Positions 15,441-22,494 are shown, counted from the stretch's first letter. The stretch: 28,665 nt of DNA from Casp-actino8 sp046091365 (GCA_046091365.1 JBJTBM010000095.1:1-28665), one strand, 5' to 3'. Translations and numbers: made by a program. The notes: generated by a model from the sequence alone, not told the origin.

Positions 15441-15594
15441 TCGAGATGGCTCGCTTCACGCGCGACGAGAGGGACCCGGTGCGGATTCCCTTGGGGTAAC
15501 AACACGTTTTCCAACCTCCGACATTACCCACTTTGCCCTGATCAGACCGAAATCCCGAGCGCGTCGGCGAGGGTCACAGGTCGTGCGATTGTGA
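15441..15594 (-). promoter_or_regulatory. Gap upstream of COX1-like gene, possible promoter
   Basis: This 154-nt gap lies between the ctaB stop and the COX1-like ATG. On the minus strand TAATGT at 15521-15526 could be a -10 box, giving a leader of about 75 nt; no good -35 is visible. Just after the ctaB stop, TCACA (15574-15578) and TGTGA (15590-15594) form an inverted repeat with an 11-nt spacer, and the octamer TGATCAGA occurs twice (15539 and 15592). A separate promoter for the shadow-oxidase genes is possible but not proven. Confidence 0.3.
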
Positions 15595-16545
15595 TCAGAA
15601 TCCGTGTTCGACGACGACGTCGACCGCCATGGCGACGAACAGCAACGTCACGTAGGTGATCGAGTAGCCGAAGACGCGCATCGAACGGGCCACGGTGGGG
15701 TGACGCGCCAGATCGACGGTCGCGGCGACGAAACCGAGGCCCAGCCCGACCGCCGCGATCATGTAGATCGGTCCCAGGTCGGCCACTGGACCCAGAGCCA
15801 ACGTCACCCCGGTCAGGGCGATCGTGTATCCCACCATCTGGGTCACGGTCTGACGCATCGACACCACGGTCGGCAACATCGGGACCCCGGCCGCCTTGTA
15901 GTCATCGCTGTGGCGAATCGCCAGCGCCCAAAAGTGGGGTGGGGTCCAGAGAAAAATGGCTGTGAACAGGACAAACGGCTCCCAGGCAAGGGAGTTCTGA
16001 ACCGCCGACCAGCCCACCAGCACCGGCACCGCACCGGCTGCCCCACCGATCACGATGTTCTGGCGGCTGGTGCGCTTCAACCAGATGGTGTACACGAACA
16101 CGTAGAACAAAGTCGCCGAGGCCGCCAGGACCGCCGACAGCAGGTTCGCCCCGACCCACAAGACCACAAAAGCCGCCACTTGCAGGCACAATGCGAACAT
16201 CAGGGCGGGCTTGGGTCGGATCAGGCCGGTCACCAGTGGGCGACCCTTGGTGCGCTCCATCAGGGCGTCGATGTCGCGGTCGACCACCATGTTGATGGCG
16301 TTGGCACCTCCGGCGGCCAGGGTTCCCCCGAGGAGTGTCACCCCGACCAGACCCCACGACGGCCACCCCTTGTCGGCCAACACCATTGTGGGAACGGTGG
16401 TGATCAAGAGCAGCTCGACCACCCGCAACTTCATCAACGCGACGTAGCCACCCAGAACGCTGCGCGGTTCTCGACGAGGACCGTGCGCCGCCACTCCGCC
16501 CGGTGCCAGCCGCGACGGCACGAGGGGGCGGGATCCGATGGACAT
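15595..16545 (-). CDS. ctaB: Protohaem IX farnesyltransferase (haem O synthase)
   Basis: This is a 316-residue UbiA-family prenyltransferase that attaches a farnesyl group to haem b to make haem O, the precursor of the haem A used by CtaD. Two Asp-rich motifs are present: NMVVDRDIDALMERTKGRP (about 106-124), the classic NxxxDxxxD site, and later RHSDDYKAAGVPMLP (about 211-225). About nine helices are seen and length is normal for the family. The ATG is directly behind a -10 box (TACGAT, 7 nt), so it is probably leaderless. It is the first gene of the minus-strand respiratory cluster and is divergent from clpS. Confidence 0.96.
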   Translation of the reverse strand: MSIGSRPLVPSRLAPGGVAAHGPRREPRSVLGGYVALMKLRVVELLLITTVPTMVLADKGWPSWGLVGVTLLGGTLAAGGANAINMVVDRDIDALMERTKGRPLVTGLIRPKPALMFALCLQVAAFVVLWVGANLLSAVLAASATLFYVFVYTIWLKRTSRQNIVIGGAAGAVPVLVGWSAVQNSLAWEPFVLFTAIFLWTPPHFWALAIRHSDDYKAAGVPMLPTVVSMRQTVTQMVGYTIALTGVTLALGPVADLGPIYMIAAVGLGLGFVAATVDLARHPTVARSMRVFGYSITYVTLLFVAMAVDVVVEHGF

Positions 16546-16598
16546 CGCCCCGATCGTACGGGGGTGCGAAACGCACCACCAACCGTGACAATGGCGGG
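16546..16598. promoter_or_regulatory. Divergent leaderless promoters of ctaB and clpS
   Basis: The 53-nt gap holds two back-to-back -10 boxes. On the minus strand TACGAT (16553-16558) lies 7 nt before the ctaB ATG. On the plus strand GACAAT (16587-16592) lies 6 nt before the clpS GTG. The -35 regions must overlap in the middle. No Shine-Dalgarno is present for either gene. Confidence 0.5.
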
Positions 16599-16937
16599 GT
16601 GGACATTCACGGCGTGACTCTCGTCGCCGCGGCCCCCTCGACGGTCGTTCGTCCCGAGACCGACGAATCGACCACCCTCGACACTCCCTGGATCGTCTTG
16701 GTGTGGAACGACCCCATCAACCTGATGAGTTACGTCACCTTCGTGTTCCAGAAGTTGTTCGGATACAGCCTCGAAAAGGCCACCTCCCTCATGCTCGACG
16801 TGCACGAGAAAGGCAAAGCGGTGGTGTCGGCGGGCAATCGCGAGAAGGCCGAGATGGACGTCTTTCGACTCCACGAGCACGGACTGTGGGCGACGATGCA
16901 GAAGGACGGCACCGACAACGACGGGGCGGGGTCTTGA
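16599..16937 (+). CDS. clpS: ClpS, adaptor of ClAP protease
   Basis: This is a 112-residue adaptor that binds the ClpA/ClpC N-domain and delivers N-degron substrates to the Clp protease. The conserved core is TPWIVLVWNDPINLMSYVTFVFQ, followed by GYSLEKATSLMLDVHEKGKAVV and the HEHGLWATMQ end. The Asn-Asp pair of WNDP and the downstream VHEKG form the substrate pocket in known ClpS. About 25 unconserved residues precede the core. GTG 16599 is chosen from the -10 box 6 nt upstream. The DUF2017 gene follows after one base, the usual actinobacterial partner. Confidence 0.95.
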   Translation: MDIHGVTLVAAAPSTVVRPETDESTTLDTPWIVLVWNDPINLMSYVTFVFQKLFGYSLEKATSLMLDVHEKGKAVVSAGNREKAEMDVFRLHEHGLWATMQKDGTDNDGAGS

Positions 16938-16938
16938 C

Positions 16939-17436
16939 GTGGTGCGTCGGCGACCGCCTTTCGAGACCCAACGCGGCGAGTTCGCCGTCAACCTCGACGA
17001 CGACGAGCGACACTTCATCCGGCGGCTGGTCGGGGAGGTCCGCGAACTGCTGGGGTCGAGTGCCATCGACGACCCGAAAATGGCGAGACTGTTCCCCCCG
17101 GCCTACACCGACGGCGGTGGTCGGGAGGCGTCGGCCGAGGCCGAGTACCAACGCCTGATGCGCGACGAACTGGTGGCCAGTCGGTTGGCGGCCATCGCGC
17201 GCATCGACGAACTGCTCGCCGACGACGAACGTCGCACGATGACGGCGGCCGAACTCAACGCCTTCGTCGTGTCGCTCAACAGCGTGCGCCTGATCTTGGG
17301 CACCATCCTCGACGTCACCGACGACGATGAGGGCGAAGACGAGGTGGTCGACCCCGACGAGGGACCCGAAATGGCCATGTACAACTTCCTCTCCTGGTTG
17401 CTCGACAGTGCGGTCACCGCCCTCATGCAGGGCTGA
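16939..17436 (+). CDS. DUF2017 family protein
   Basis: This is a 165-residue soluble, mostly helical acidic protein of the actinobacterial DUF2017 family, which is almost always found next to clpS. Recognisable parts are the start FETQRGEFAVNLDDDERHFIRRLVGEVRELL, the middle RLFPPAYTDGGGREASAEAEYQRLMRDEL and the end YNFLSWLLDSAVTAL. Its biochemical role is not established; context suggests a link to Clp proteolysis. The GTG start is one base after the clpS stop, so the two are co-transcribed. Confidence 0.9.
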   Translation: MVRRRPPFETQRGEFAVNLDDDERHFIRRLVGEVRELLGSSAIDDPKMARLFPPAYTDGGGREASAEAEYQRLMRDELVASRLAAIARIDELLADDERRTMTAAELNAFVVSLNSVRLILGTILDVTDDDEGEDEVVDPDEGPEMAMYNFLSWLLDSAVTALMQG

Positions 17437-17467
17437 CGACTCGGGTGGCATCGGGGACGGGTGCTGT

Positions 17468-17473
17468 TAGAGT
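17468..17473 (+). promoter_or_regulatory. -10 box for tRNA-Glu operon
   Basis: TAGAGT at 17468-17473 lies 28 nt before the mature tRNA-Glu 5' end, which leaves a short 5' leader. No clear -35 hexamer is visible 17 nt upstream. Confidence 0.35.
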
Positions 17474-17501
17474 TGTCACGCTCTCATCGGACGAGTACCT
17501 A

Positions 17502-17574
17502 GCCCCCATCGTCTAGTGGCCTAGGACACCACCCTTTCAAGGTGGCGGCACGGGTTCGAATCCCGTTGGGGGTG
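17502..17574 (+). tRNA. tRNA-Glu (anticodon TTC)
   Basis: The full cloverleaf folds: acceptor GCCCCCA with TGGGGGT (G1-U72 wobble), anticodon stem CCACC/GGTGG with loop CTTTCAA, and T-arm ACGGG-TTCGAAT-CCCGT. The discriminator is G and the CCA end is not encoded. It is the first tRNA of a three-gene cluster. Confidence 0.96.
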
Positions 17575-17654
17575 CGAACCGGTTCACCGGTGAGGCAAGT
17601 GAGTTGCTCGAGTAAGAGCACAGCGCGGTGCGAAGTACATAGCCAACACGTTTT

Positions 17655-17728
17655 GGTCTCGTGGTGAAGTTGGAGTTCACGCCGGCCTGTCAAGCCGGAG
17701 GTCGCGGGTTCGAGTCCCGTCGGGACCG
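17655..17728 (+). tRNA. tRNA-Asp (anticodon GTC)
   Basis: Acceptor GGTCTCG pairs with CGGGACC (one U-G pair). The anticodon stem CCGGC/GCCGG holds the loop CTGTCAA, and the T-arm is GCGGG-TTCGAGT-CCCGT. The discriminator is G; CCA is not encoded. An 80-nt spacer separates it from tRNA-Glu. Confidence 0.96.
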
Positions 17729-17749
17729 CAAGTGCGCCTTGGCGCACGA

Positions 17750-17825
17750 GGTCGAGTAGCTCAGTCGGCAGAGCATACGCCTGAAAAGCGTAGGGTCACC
17801 GGATCGACGCCGGTCTCGACCACCA
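17750..17825 (+). tRNA. tRNA-Phe (anticodon GAA), CCA encoded
   Basis: Acceptor GGTCGAG pairs with CTCGACC, and the anticodon stem TACGC/GCGTA holds the loop CTGAAAA. The D-arm AGCTCAGTCGGCAGAGC is normal. The T-stem ACCGG/CCGGT is sound, but its loop is ATCGACG, so position 54 is A where almost all bacterial elongator tRNAs have T. The discriminator is A and CCA is encoded, unlike in the other two tRNAs here. Confidence 0.94.
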
Positions 17826-17827
17826 TG

Positions 17828-17849
17828 CGGGCGCCCCACGGGGCGCCCG
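17828..17849. terminator. Hairpin terminator after tRNA cluster
   Basis: CGGGCGCCC at 17828-17836 pairs with GGGCGCCCG at 17841-17849 around a CACG loop, a 9-bp all-GC stem. A broken T-rich run (TTGTCATT) follows on the plus strand. It sits three bases after the tRNA-Phe CCA and three bases before the convergent tesB stop codon, so it can serve both transcripts. Confidence 0.7.
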
Positions 17850-17852
17850 TTG

Positions 17853-18680
17853 TCATTCCCGCCAGTCCCTGATCAGAGCCTCCTGGGCGACCGTGGCCAC
17901 GTGCACACCGTCCTCACTGAAGATGTGACCGATCGCGAGGCCGCGGCTGTTGCCGATGGAGTGACAGGTGAAGTCGTGCAGATGCCAGCGATCACTTTCG
18001 ATCGGACGGTGGAACCAAATGGTGTGGTCGAGGCTCGCACCGTAAAAGTGTCGCGCGTTCTCCGGTCGCGAACCGATCACCGGGTGAGTGCGCACCACCG
18101 CGTCAGTCGGAAGATCGTCACTCAGGTAAGCAAACGCGCAACGGTGCAACAACTGCGCGCTCTGCTCGGTGAAGTCGCCCAGTGCGTCCGAGACCCGGAA
18201 CCAGGCCATCGCTCGTCCACCACCTTCGCGACCATCGGCGGGTATCGAGCCCTCGGTGATCCAGCGTCGGTCGAACCCGTCGCTCCATGCCGAGTTGGCC
18301 GCCGATTCGGGACTCGGCACGCCACTCGGGAAACGCACGGGCTGGGCGTCCTCGGACTGCTCGAACGTCTGGAAGGAAGCCTCGAGGTTCAGTATCGCCC
18401 CTCGACTCTGCCGGGCGACGACGCGTCGGGTGCAGAAACTCTTGCCGTTGCGGATGCGGTCCACCTCGTAACGCACGGGCTCACCGGTGTCGCCCCGACG
18501 AATGAAATAGGCGCGCAACGAGTGAGGCTCCATCGTCGATTCCACCGTGGCCGCCGCGGCCCACAAGGCTTGGGCGACGATGTGACCTCCGTAGAGGCCA
18601 CCCCATGGGTACTGCCGCCCAGCGCCCACGAACGTGTCGACACCGTGCGACTCGAGTTCGAACAGCTCGCGGATCGTCAC
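17853..18680 (-). CDS. tesB: Acyl-CoA thioesterase II (TesB family)
   Basis: This is a 275-residue double-hotdog thioesterase that hydrolyses acyl-CoA to free acid and CoA in the cytoplasm. The N-terminal hotdog has GRQYPWGGLYGGHIVAQAL and SLRAYFIRRGDTGEPVRYEV; the C-terminal hotdog has FYGASLDHTIWFHRP (with the catalytic Asp of LDHT) and the NSRGLAIGHIFSEDGVHVATVAQE end, which carries the family's Ser/Gln residues. Length is close to the usual ~285. The GTG start is directly behind a TAGCCT -10 box. It lies 27 nt downstream of pyrE on the same strand but seems to have its own promoter. Confidence 0.94.
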   Translation of the reverse strand: MTIRELFELESHGVDTFVGAGRQYPWGGLYGGHIVAQALWAAAATVESTMEPHSLRAYFIRRGDTGEPVRYEVDRIRNGKSFCTRRVVARQSRGAILNLEASFQTFEQSEDAQPVRFPSGVPSPESAANSAWSDGFDRRWITEGSIPADGREGGGRAMAWFRVSDALGDFTEQSAQLLHRCAFAYLSDDLPTDAVVRTHPVIGSRPENARHFYGASLDHTIWFHRPIESDRWHLHDFTCHSIGNSRGLAIGHIFSEDGVHVATVAQEALIRDWRE

Positions 18681-18686
18681 GCGCTC

Positions 18687-18692
18687 AGGCTA
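18687..18692 (-). promoter_or_regulatory. -10 box for leaderless tesB transcript
   Basis: On the minus strand TAGCCT lies exactly 6 nt before the tesB GTG, identical in sequence and spacing to the box at 1162-1167. It overlaps the gap just before the upstream pyrE stop at 18708. Confidence 0.5.
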
Positions 18693-18707
18693 CGGCGAGA
18701 CGACAAC

Positions 18708-19292
18708 TCACGTTCCGAAGCCGAACCCGAGATCGGGTGCAGTGAGCATCGGTACGAACGGGATACCCCGTTCCGAGGCCATCGCGGCACAGGTGCCGCC
18801 ACGATCGACGATCACCGTGATCAGAACGGGCTCGGCGCCGAACGCGATCACCGCATCGACCGCTTCCATGATCGACGTGCCACGCGTGACGGTGTCCTCG
18901 GTGATGACGACCTTGTCACCGGGCTGAAGCGCCCCGGCGATGCGCCCGGTCACCCCGTGATCCTTGGCTTCCTTGCGCACGCTGAAACTGCGCAGGTCGC
19001 GCCCCCGCGTGGCCGCCACCGCGGCGATTCCGTAGGCAACCGGGTCGGCTCCCATCGTCAGTCCTCCGATGGCGGTCGCTTCGATCGGGATGATCGACAG
19101 CGCCACGTCCGCCACCAACACGATGCCGTCGGCGCGACATGCGGTCTGTTTGGTGTCGAGGAACCACGAACTCTTGGCGCCCGACTTCAGCGTGAAGTCA
19201 CCCGTCTTCAAAGCGTGTTGCAACACGTGGTCGCGCAGCGACGCGCGCGCCTCGTCGAGCTGAGGGAGCGGATCTTTCACGAAGTGAAACAT
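18708..19292 (-). CDS. pyrE: Orotate phosphoribosyltransferase
   Basis: This is a 194-residue type I phosphoribosyltransferase that makes orotidine 5'-phosphate from orotate and PRPP in pyrimidine synthesis. The PRPP-binding motif is VVITEDTVTRGTS (128-140), the flexible-loop Lys/Arg are in FSVRKEAKDHG (103-113), and KSGAKSSWFLDTK (36-48) contacts substrate. The conserved protein begins at MFHFVKDPL, so ATG 19292 is chosen over longer frames upstream. A TATACG box lies 8 nt before the ATG. The start region contains the palindrome TTTCAC-GAA-GTGAAA (19275-19289). Confidence 0.93.
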   Translation of the reverse strand: MFHFVKDPLPQLDEARASLRDHVLQHALKTGDFTLKSGAKSSWFLDTKQTACRADGIVLVADVALSIIPIEATAIGGLTMGADPVAYGIAAVAATRGRDLRSFSVRKEAKDHGVTGRIAGALQPGDKVVITEDTVTRGTSIMEAVDAVIAFGAEPVLITVIVDRGGTCAAMASERGIPFVPMLTAPDLGFGFGT

Positions 19293-19408
19293 ACTCCACG
19301 CGTATAACTCACCAACACATGCGACTTCGTGAACGCGTCGTGTATCAGCCGCCGATAAATCGACTCGAGGACCCGATCCGTCGTGGGAGCTTCCGCGCGT
19401 CCAGCCTC

Positions 19409-19421
19409 TACGATCAGCGGA
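19409..19421 (+). promoter_or_regulatory. -10 box for leaderless small-protein transcript
   Basis: TACGAT at 19409-19414 lies 7 nt before the ATG at 19422, the same sequence and spacing as at ctaB. The 129-bp gap from pyrE (19293-19421) otherwise shows only this box and the divergent pyrE promoter region. Confidence 0.5.
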
Positions 19422-19769
19422 ATGGCAGCACCGAAAACTCCGATGACCAAGGCGCACAAGGACGCGTTGGCCAAAGGTCGCAAGGACGGCAAGATCGTCC
19501 GCGATTATCTCGAAGCATTGCGACGCACGAAGCCCAAGCGCGGGCGCAAGCGCACACCCGAGTCGATCCGACGTCGTCTGAAGTTGATCGACTCCGAGTA
19601 CGAGACGACCGACTCGGTCACGCAGTTAAAGTACGCCCAGGAGCGTCTCGATCTGGCAATCGAGTTGGCGGAGTTGACGACCAAGGTCGATGTTGCGCCA
19701 CTCGAGAGGGCCTTCGTGAAGGTCGCCAAGGCCTACGGCGAGCGCAACGCCATCACGTACGCCGCGTGA
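19422..19769 (+). CDS. Small basic helical protein, last part cut by in-frame TGA
   Basis: This is a 115-residue protein of a family I know only as hypothetical in actinobacteria. It has a Lys/Arg-rich N-terminal half (HKDALAKGRKDG, KPKRGRKRTPESI) and then amphipathic helices (RRRLKLIDSEYE, LKYAQERLDLAIELAEL, LERAFVKVAKAYGERN), so nucleic-acid binding is plausible but unproven. It ends at TGA 19767-19769 right after NAITYAA. The same frame continues with 17 sensible codons, REIGVDVAVLKKAGISR, to a second TGA at 19821-19823. Family members as I recall them have Trp at this point (YAAWRE), so TGA seems to replace TGG. The ATG at 19422 is chosen from the -10 box; an ATG at 19383 is upstream of it. 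Confidence 0.75.
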   Translation: MAAPKTPMTKAHKDALAKGRKDGKIVRDYLEALRRTKPKRGRKRTPESIRRRLKLIDSEYETTDSVTQLKYAQERLDLAIELAELTTKVDVAPLERAFVKVAKAYGERNAITYAA

Positions 19770-19823
19770 CGCGAGATCGGCGTCGATGTCGCGGTTCTGA
19801 AGAAGGCGGGCATCTCCCGCTGA
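19770..19823 (+). other. Continuation of small-protein frame beyond TGA
   Basis: Seventeen codons in the same frame as the gene at 19422 read REIGVDVAVLKKAGISR and end in TGA, three bases before the convergent purB stop. The residues look like a natural helical C-terminus. This is either a lost tail (point mutation or base-call error TGG to TGA) or a tail made by stop-codon readthrough. Confidence 0.55.
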
Positions 19824-19826
19824 CTT

Positions 19827-21137
19827 TCACGCCTCTAGGCGATCGAGGGCACCGAACACCGCGTCGATACGACCCAGTGAGCGCTCGAGGTCGAACGCCT
19901 CGTCGAGAACCGATGCATCCAACCGTCGGACCGCATCGTTCTCGTCGAGCACCGCGCGGAAGTCCCTACCCTTCGACCAGGACACCGCGGCCGCCTCTTG
20001 CACCACGCGATACGCGTCATCCCGTGACATCCCGCTCTGAACGAGAGCCAGTAACACCGGTTGGCTGAACACCAATCCGTGACTGGACATGAGGTTGGCC
20101 CGCATTCTCTCGGGCGAGACCTGCAGCCCCTCGAGAAGTCGACGGAGACGGTGCAACATGTAGTGCGCGAGCATCGACGAGTCCGGAAGCACGATGCGCT
20201 CCACCGAACTGTGCGAGATGTCGCGCTCGTGCCACAGTGCGACGTCCTGCAGGGCCGCCTGCAGGTTGCCGCGCAGTACGCGCGAAAGACCGCTGATGGT
20301 CTCCGCCGAAATCGGGTTCCTCTTGTGCGGCATCGCCGACGAGCCCTTCTGGCCCGACTTGAACCCTTCTTCGACCTCGCGCACTTCCGTTCGCTGCAGA
20401 TGACGCAACTCGACCGCGATCATCTCGCAGGTCGCCCCGACCGCCGCGCACGCCCACATGAACTCGGCGTGCCGGTCACGGCTGATCACCTGGGTCGCCG
20501 GAACGGGAACCAGACCGAGCGACTTACCCACGGCGGCCTCCACTCGCGGATCGATGTTGGAGTAGGTACCGACCGCGCCGGAGAGTTTGCAGACCGCGAT
20601 CGTACGACGGGCTTCGATCAAACGACGCCGGTCACGGTCGACCTGCAGAGCCCACAAGGCGACCTTGGCGCCGAACGTGGTGGGCTCGGCGTGGACGCCG
20701 TGCGTCCGACCGATCATCACGGTGTCACGGTGGAACCTGGCCATGTTGACGAGCACGCGCAACAACTTGCTCGACGCGTCGATCAAGAGATCGCTGGCAT
20801 CGCGCAGCGCCCAACACAGAGCGGTGTCGACCACGTCGGTGGACGTCAGCCCGTAGTGGATCCATCCCGCCGGGGCACCACCGATTCGACCCTGCAAAAC
20901 GTCGACGAAGGCCGCGACATCATGATCGGTGACTTTCTCACGTTCGGTGACCTCGGCCACGAACTCCGCGTCCACCGCGGGCGCCGCAGTCCGACAGGCG
21001 CCGGCGTCGACGACCGGGACGACCCCGATCGCGGCGTGCGCCTCGGTCGCCAACAATTCGATCTCGACCCAGCGCGCGAAGCGCGTCTCGTCGGAAAAGA
21101 CGGACTCCATCTCGGGCAGGGAATAGCGAGAGATCAT
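19827..21137 (-). CDS. purB: Adenylosuccinate lyase
   Basis: This is a 436-residue fumarase/aspartase-superfamily lyase that acts twice in purine synthesis, on SAICAR and on adenylosuccinate. The superfamily signature is KGSSAMPHKRNP, with the catalytic serine in the preceding flexible loop; GRTHGVHAEPTTFG and GLTSTDVVDTAL carry the other active-site residues. The start ATG 21137 overlaps the purA stop (ATGA), and the protein then begins MISRYSLPEMESVFSDETRF as expected; the longer open frame upstream lies inside purA. It follows purA, the enzyme that makes its substrate, in one operon. Confidence 0.97.
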   Translation of the reverse strand: MISRYSLPEMESVFSDETRFARWVEIELLATEAHAAIGVVPVVDAGACRTAAPAVDAEFVAEVTEREKVTDHDVAAFVDVLQGRIGGAPAGWIHYGLTSTDVVDTALCWALRDASDLLIDASSKLLRVLVNMARFHRDTVMIGRTHGVHAEPTTFGAKVALWALQVDRDRRRLIEARRTIAVCKLSGAVGTYSNIDPRVEAAVGKSLGLVPVPATQVISRDRHAEFMWACAAVGATCEMIAVELRHLQRTEVREVEEGFKSGQKGSSAMPHKRNPISAETISGLSRVLRGNLQAALQDVALWHERDISHSSVERIVLPDSSMLAHYMLHRLRRLLEGLQVSPERMRANLMSSHGLVFSQPVLLALVQSGMSRDDAYRVVQEAAAVSWSKGRDFRAVLDENDAVRRLDASVLDEAFDLERSLGRIDAVFGALDRLEA

Positions 21138-22432
21138 CGGTTCACACCTCCGGCGATGGTGGACGGCCATTCGAGCACATCGTCGCGTTCGGGTCCGACA
21201 CCCACGATCCGGATGGGGACTCCGGCCTCGCGTTCCACGACGGCGATGAACTCGCGCGCGGCGGCCGGAAGGTCGGCGGCCGCGCGACATCCACCGAGGT
21301 CGACCTTCCAACCGGGCAGCGTGACGTAGCGAGGCACGACCCGGGCCAGATCTGAACTCAGGTCGGGGTAACCGTGCACCTCCGCACCGTCGATGGTGTA
21401 GCCGGTGCACACCCGAACCTCGTCGAAGGTGTCGAGTACGTCGAGCTTGGTGAGCGCCAACTCGGTGAGCGAGTTCACACGGGCGGCGTGACGCAACATG
21501 ACGCAGTCGACCCAGCCCGTGCGACGTCGACGACCGGTGACGGTGCCGAACTCCCGACCGATGTCGACGAGTTTCTCACCCAACTCGTCGGTCAGTTCGG
21601 TGGGGAACGGTCCCGAGCCGACTCGGGTGGTGTACGCCTTGGTGATGCCGATGATGCGGTCGAGGAGACGTGGTCCGAGGCCGCTACCCACGCTCGCGCC
21701 GCCCGCGGTGGGATTCGACGAGGTGACGTAGGGGTACGTGCCGTGGTCGAGGTCGAGGAAAGTGGCCTGGGCTCCCTCCAACAACACCCGTCGTCCGGTA
21801 TCGACGGCGTCGTGCAGGAGTCCGATGGTGTCGGCAACGTAGGGCCGCAGTCGCTCCGCCAGCGACGCGTATCGCGCGACGATCTCGTCGATGTCGAGCG
21901 CGTCGCCACCCAACGAGGTGATGCGCACGTTGGCGGCGTCGCCGGCGGCGCGCACCAGGTTGGCGAACGCCGCGGTGTCGAGCGACTGACCCACCCGCAC
22001 TCCCGTGCGGTTCGCCTTGTCGGCGTAGGCCGGCCCGATGCCCTTGAGCGTCGTTCCGATCTTGTTCTCACCCAGGTTCCCCTCACTCAGGGCGTCGAGG
22101 GTCTGGTGCCACGGGAAGATGAGATGGGCCTGACTCGACACCTTCAACCTCGCGCACGACACTCCACGGGCTTCGAGACGGTCGATCTCGGAGAACAACG
22201 TGGGAAGGTCGACGACGACACCGTTTCCGATGACCGGTGTGACGTGCTCGTAGAGCACGCCCGAGGGGATGAGTTGCAACGCGTACTTCTCGGAACCGAC
22301 CACCACCGTGTGCCCGGCGTTGTGACCACCTTGATAGCGGGCGACGACGTCGTTCTCGCGCGCGAGCAAGTCGATGACCTTGGCTTTACCTTCGTCACCC
22401 CACTGGGCACCGACGACGACGGTCACGGACAT
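21134..22432 (-). CDS. purA: Adenylosuccinate synthetase
   Basis: This is a 432-residue GTP-dependent synthetase that joins IMP and aspartate to form adenylosuccinate. The P-loop QWGDEGKAK with its Asp is at residues 10-18, followed by GGHNAGHTVV (35-44); the IMP site GTTLKGIGPAYADK, the GPFPTEL segment and VTGRRRRTGWVD near residue 300 are all intact. Length is normal. AGGAG lies 7 nt before the ATG, so this gene is not leaderless. Its stop overlaps purB by four bases. Confidence 0.97.
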   Translation of the reverse strand: MSVTVVVGAQWGDEGKAKVIDLLARENDVVARYQGGHNAGHTVVVGSEKYALQLIPSGVLYEHVTPVIGNGVVVDLPTLFSEIDRLEARGVSCARLKVSSQAHLIFPWHQTLDALSEGNLGENKIGTTLKGIGPAYADKANRTGVRVGQSLDTAAFANLVRAAGDAANVRITSLGGDALDIDEIVARYASLAERLRPYVADTIGLLHDAVDTGRRVLLEGAQATFLDLDHGTYPYVTSSNPTAGGASVGSGLGPRLLDRIIGITKAYTTRVGSGPFPTELTDELGEKLVDIGREFGTVTGRRRRTGWVDCVMLRHAARVNSLTELALTKLDVLDTFDEVRVCTGYTIDGAEVHGYPDLSSDLARVVPRYVTLPGWKVDLGGCRAAADLPAAAREFIAVVEREAGVPIRIVGVGPERDDVLEWPSTIAGGVNR

Positions 22433-22460
22433 GGCAACGCTCCTAACACGAGGGGAACGT

Positions 22461-22494
22461 GACGAAACCCTACCCCCTCGCCGGGGCTTTCGTC
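22461..22494 (-). promoter_or_regulatory. Hairpin after clpB overlapping purA promoter
   Basis: GACGAAA (22461-22467) and TTTCGTC (22488-22494) form a 7-bp inverted repeat with an inner CCCC/GGGG pair. It begins at the clpB stop codon and has no U-tract. On the minus strand a TAGGGT -10 candidate (22467-22472) for purA lies within its far arm and loop. The element may end clpB transcription, control purA, or both. Confidence 0.4.

Noticed and set aside
17502..17574. G1-U72 pair in tRNA-Glu as an anomaly
   Set aside because: The terminal GGGGGT pairing appears in other actinobacterial tRNA-Glu genes that I recall, so it is not unusual.
21138..21410. N-terminal extension of the purB frame
   Set aside because: It lies inside purA in another frame, is Arg-rich and non-homologous; ATG 21137 with an ATGA overlap gives the normal PurB start.
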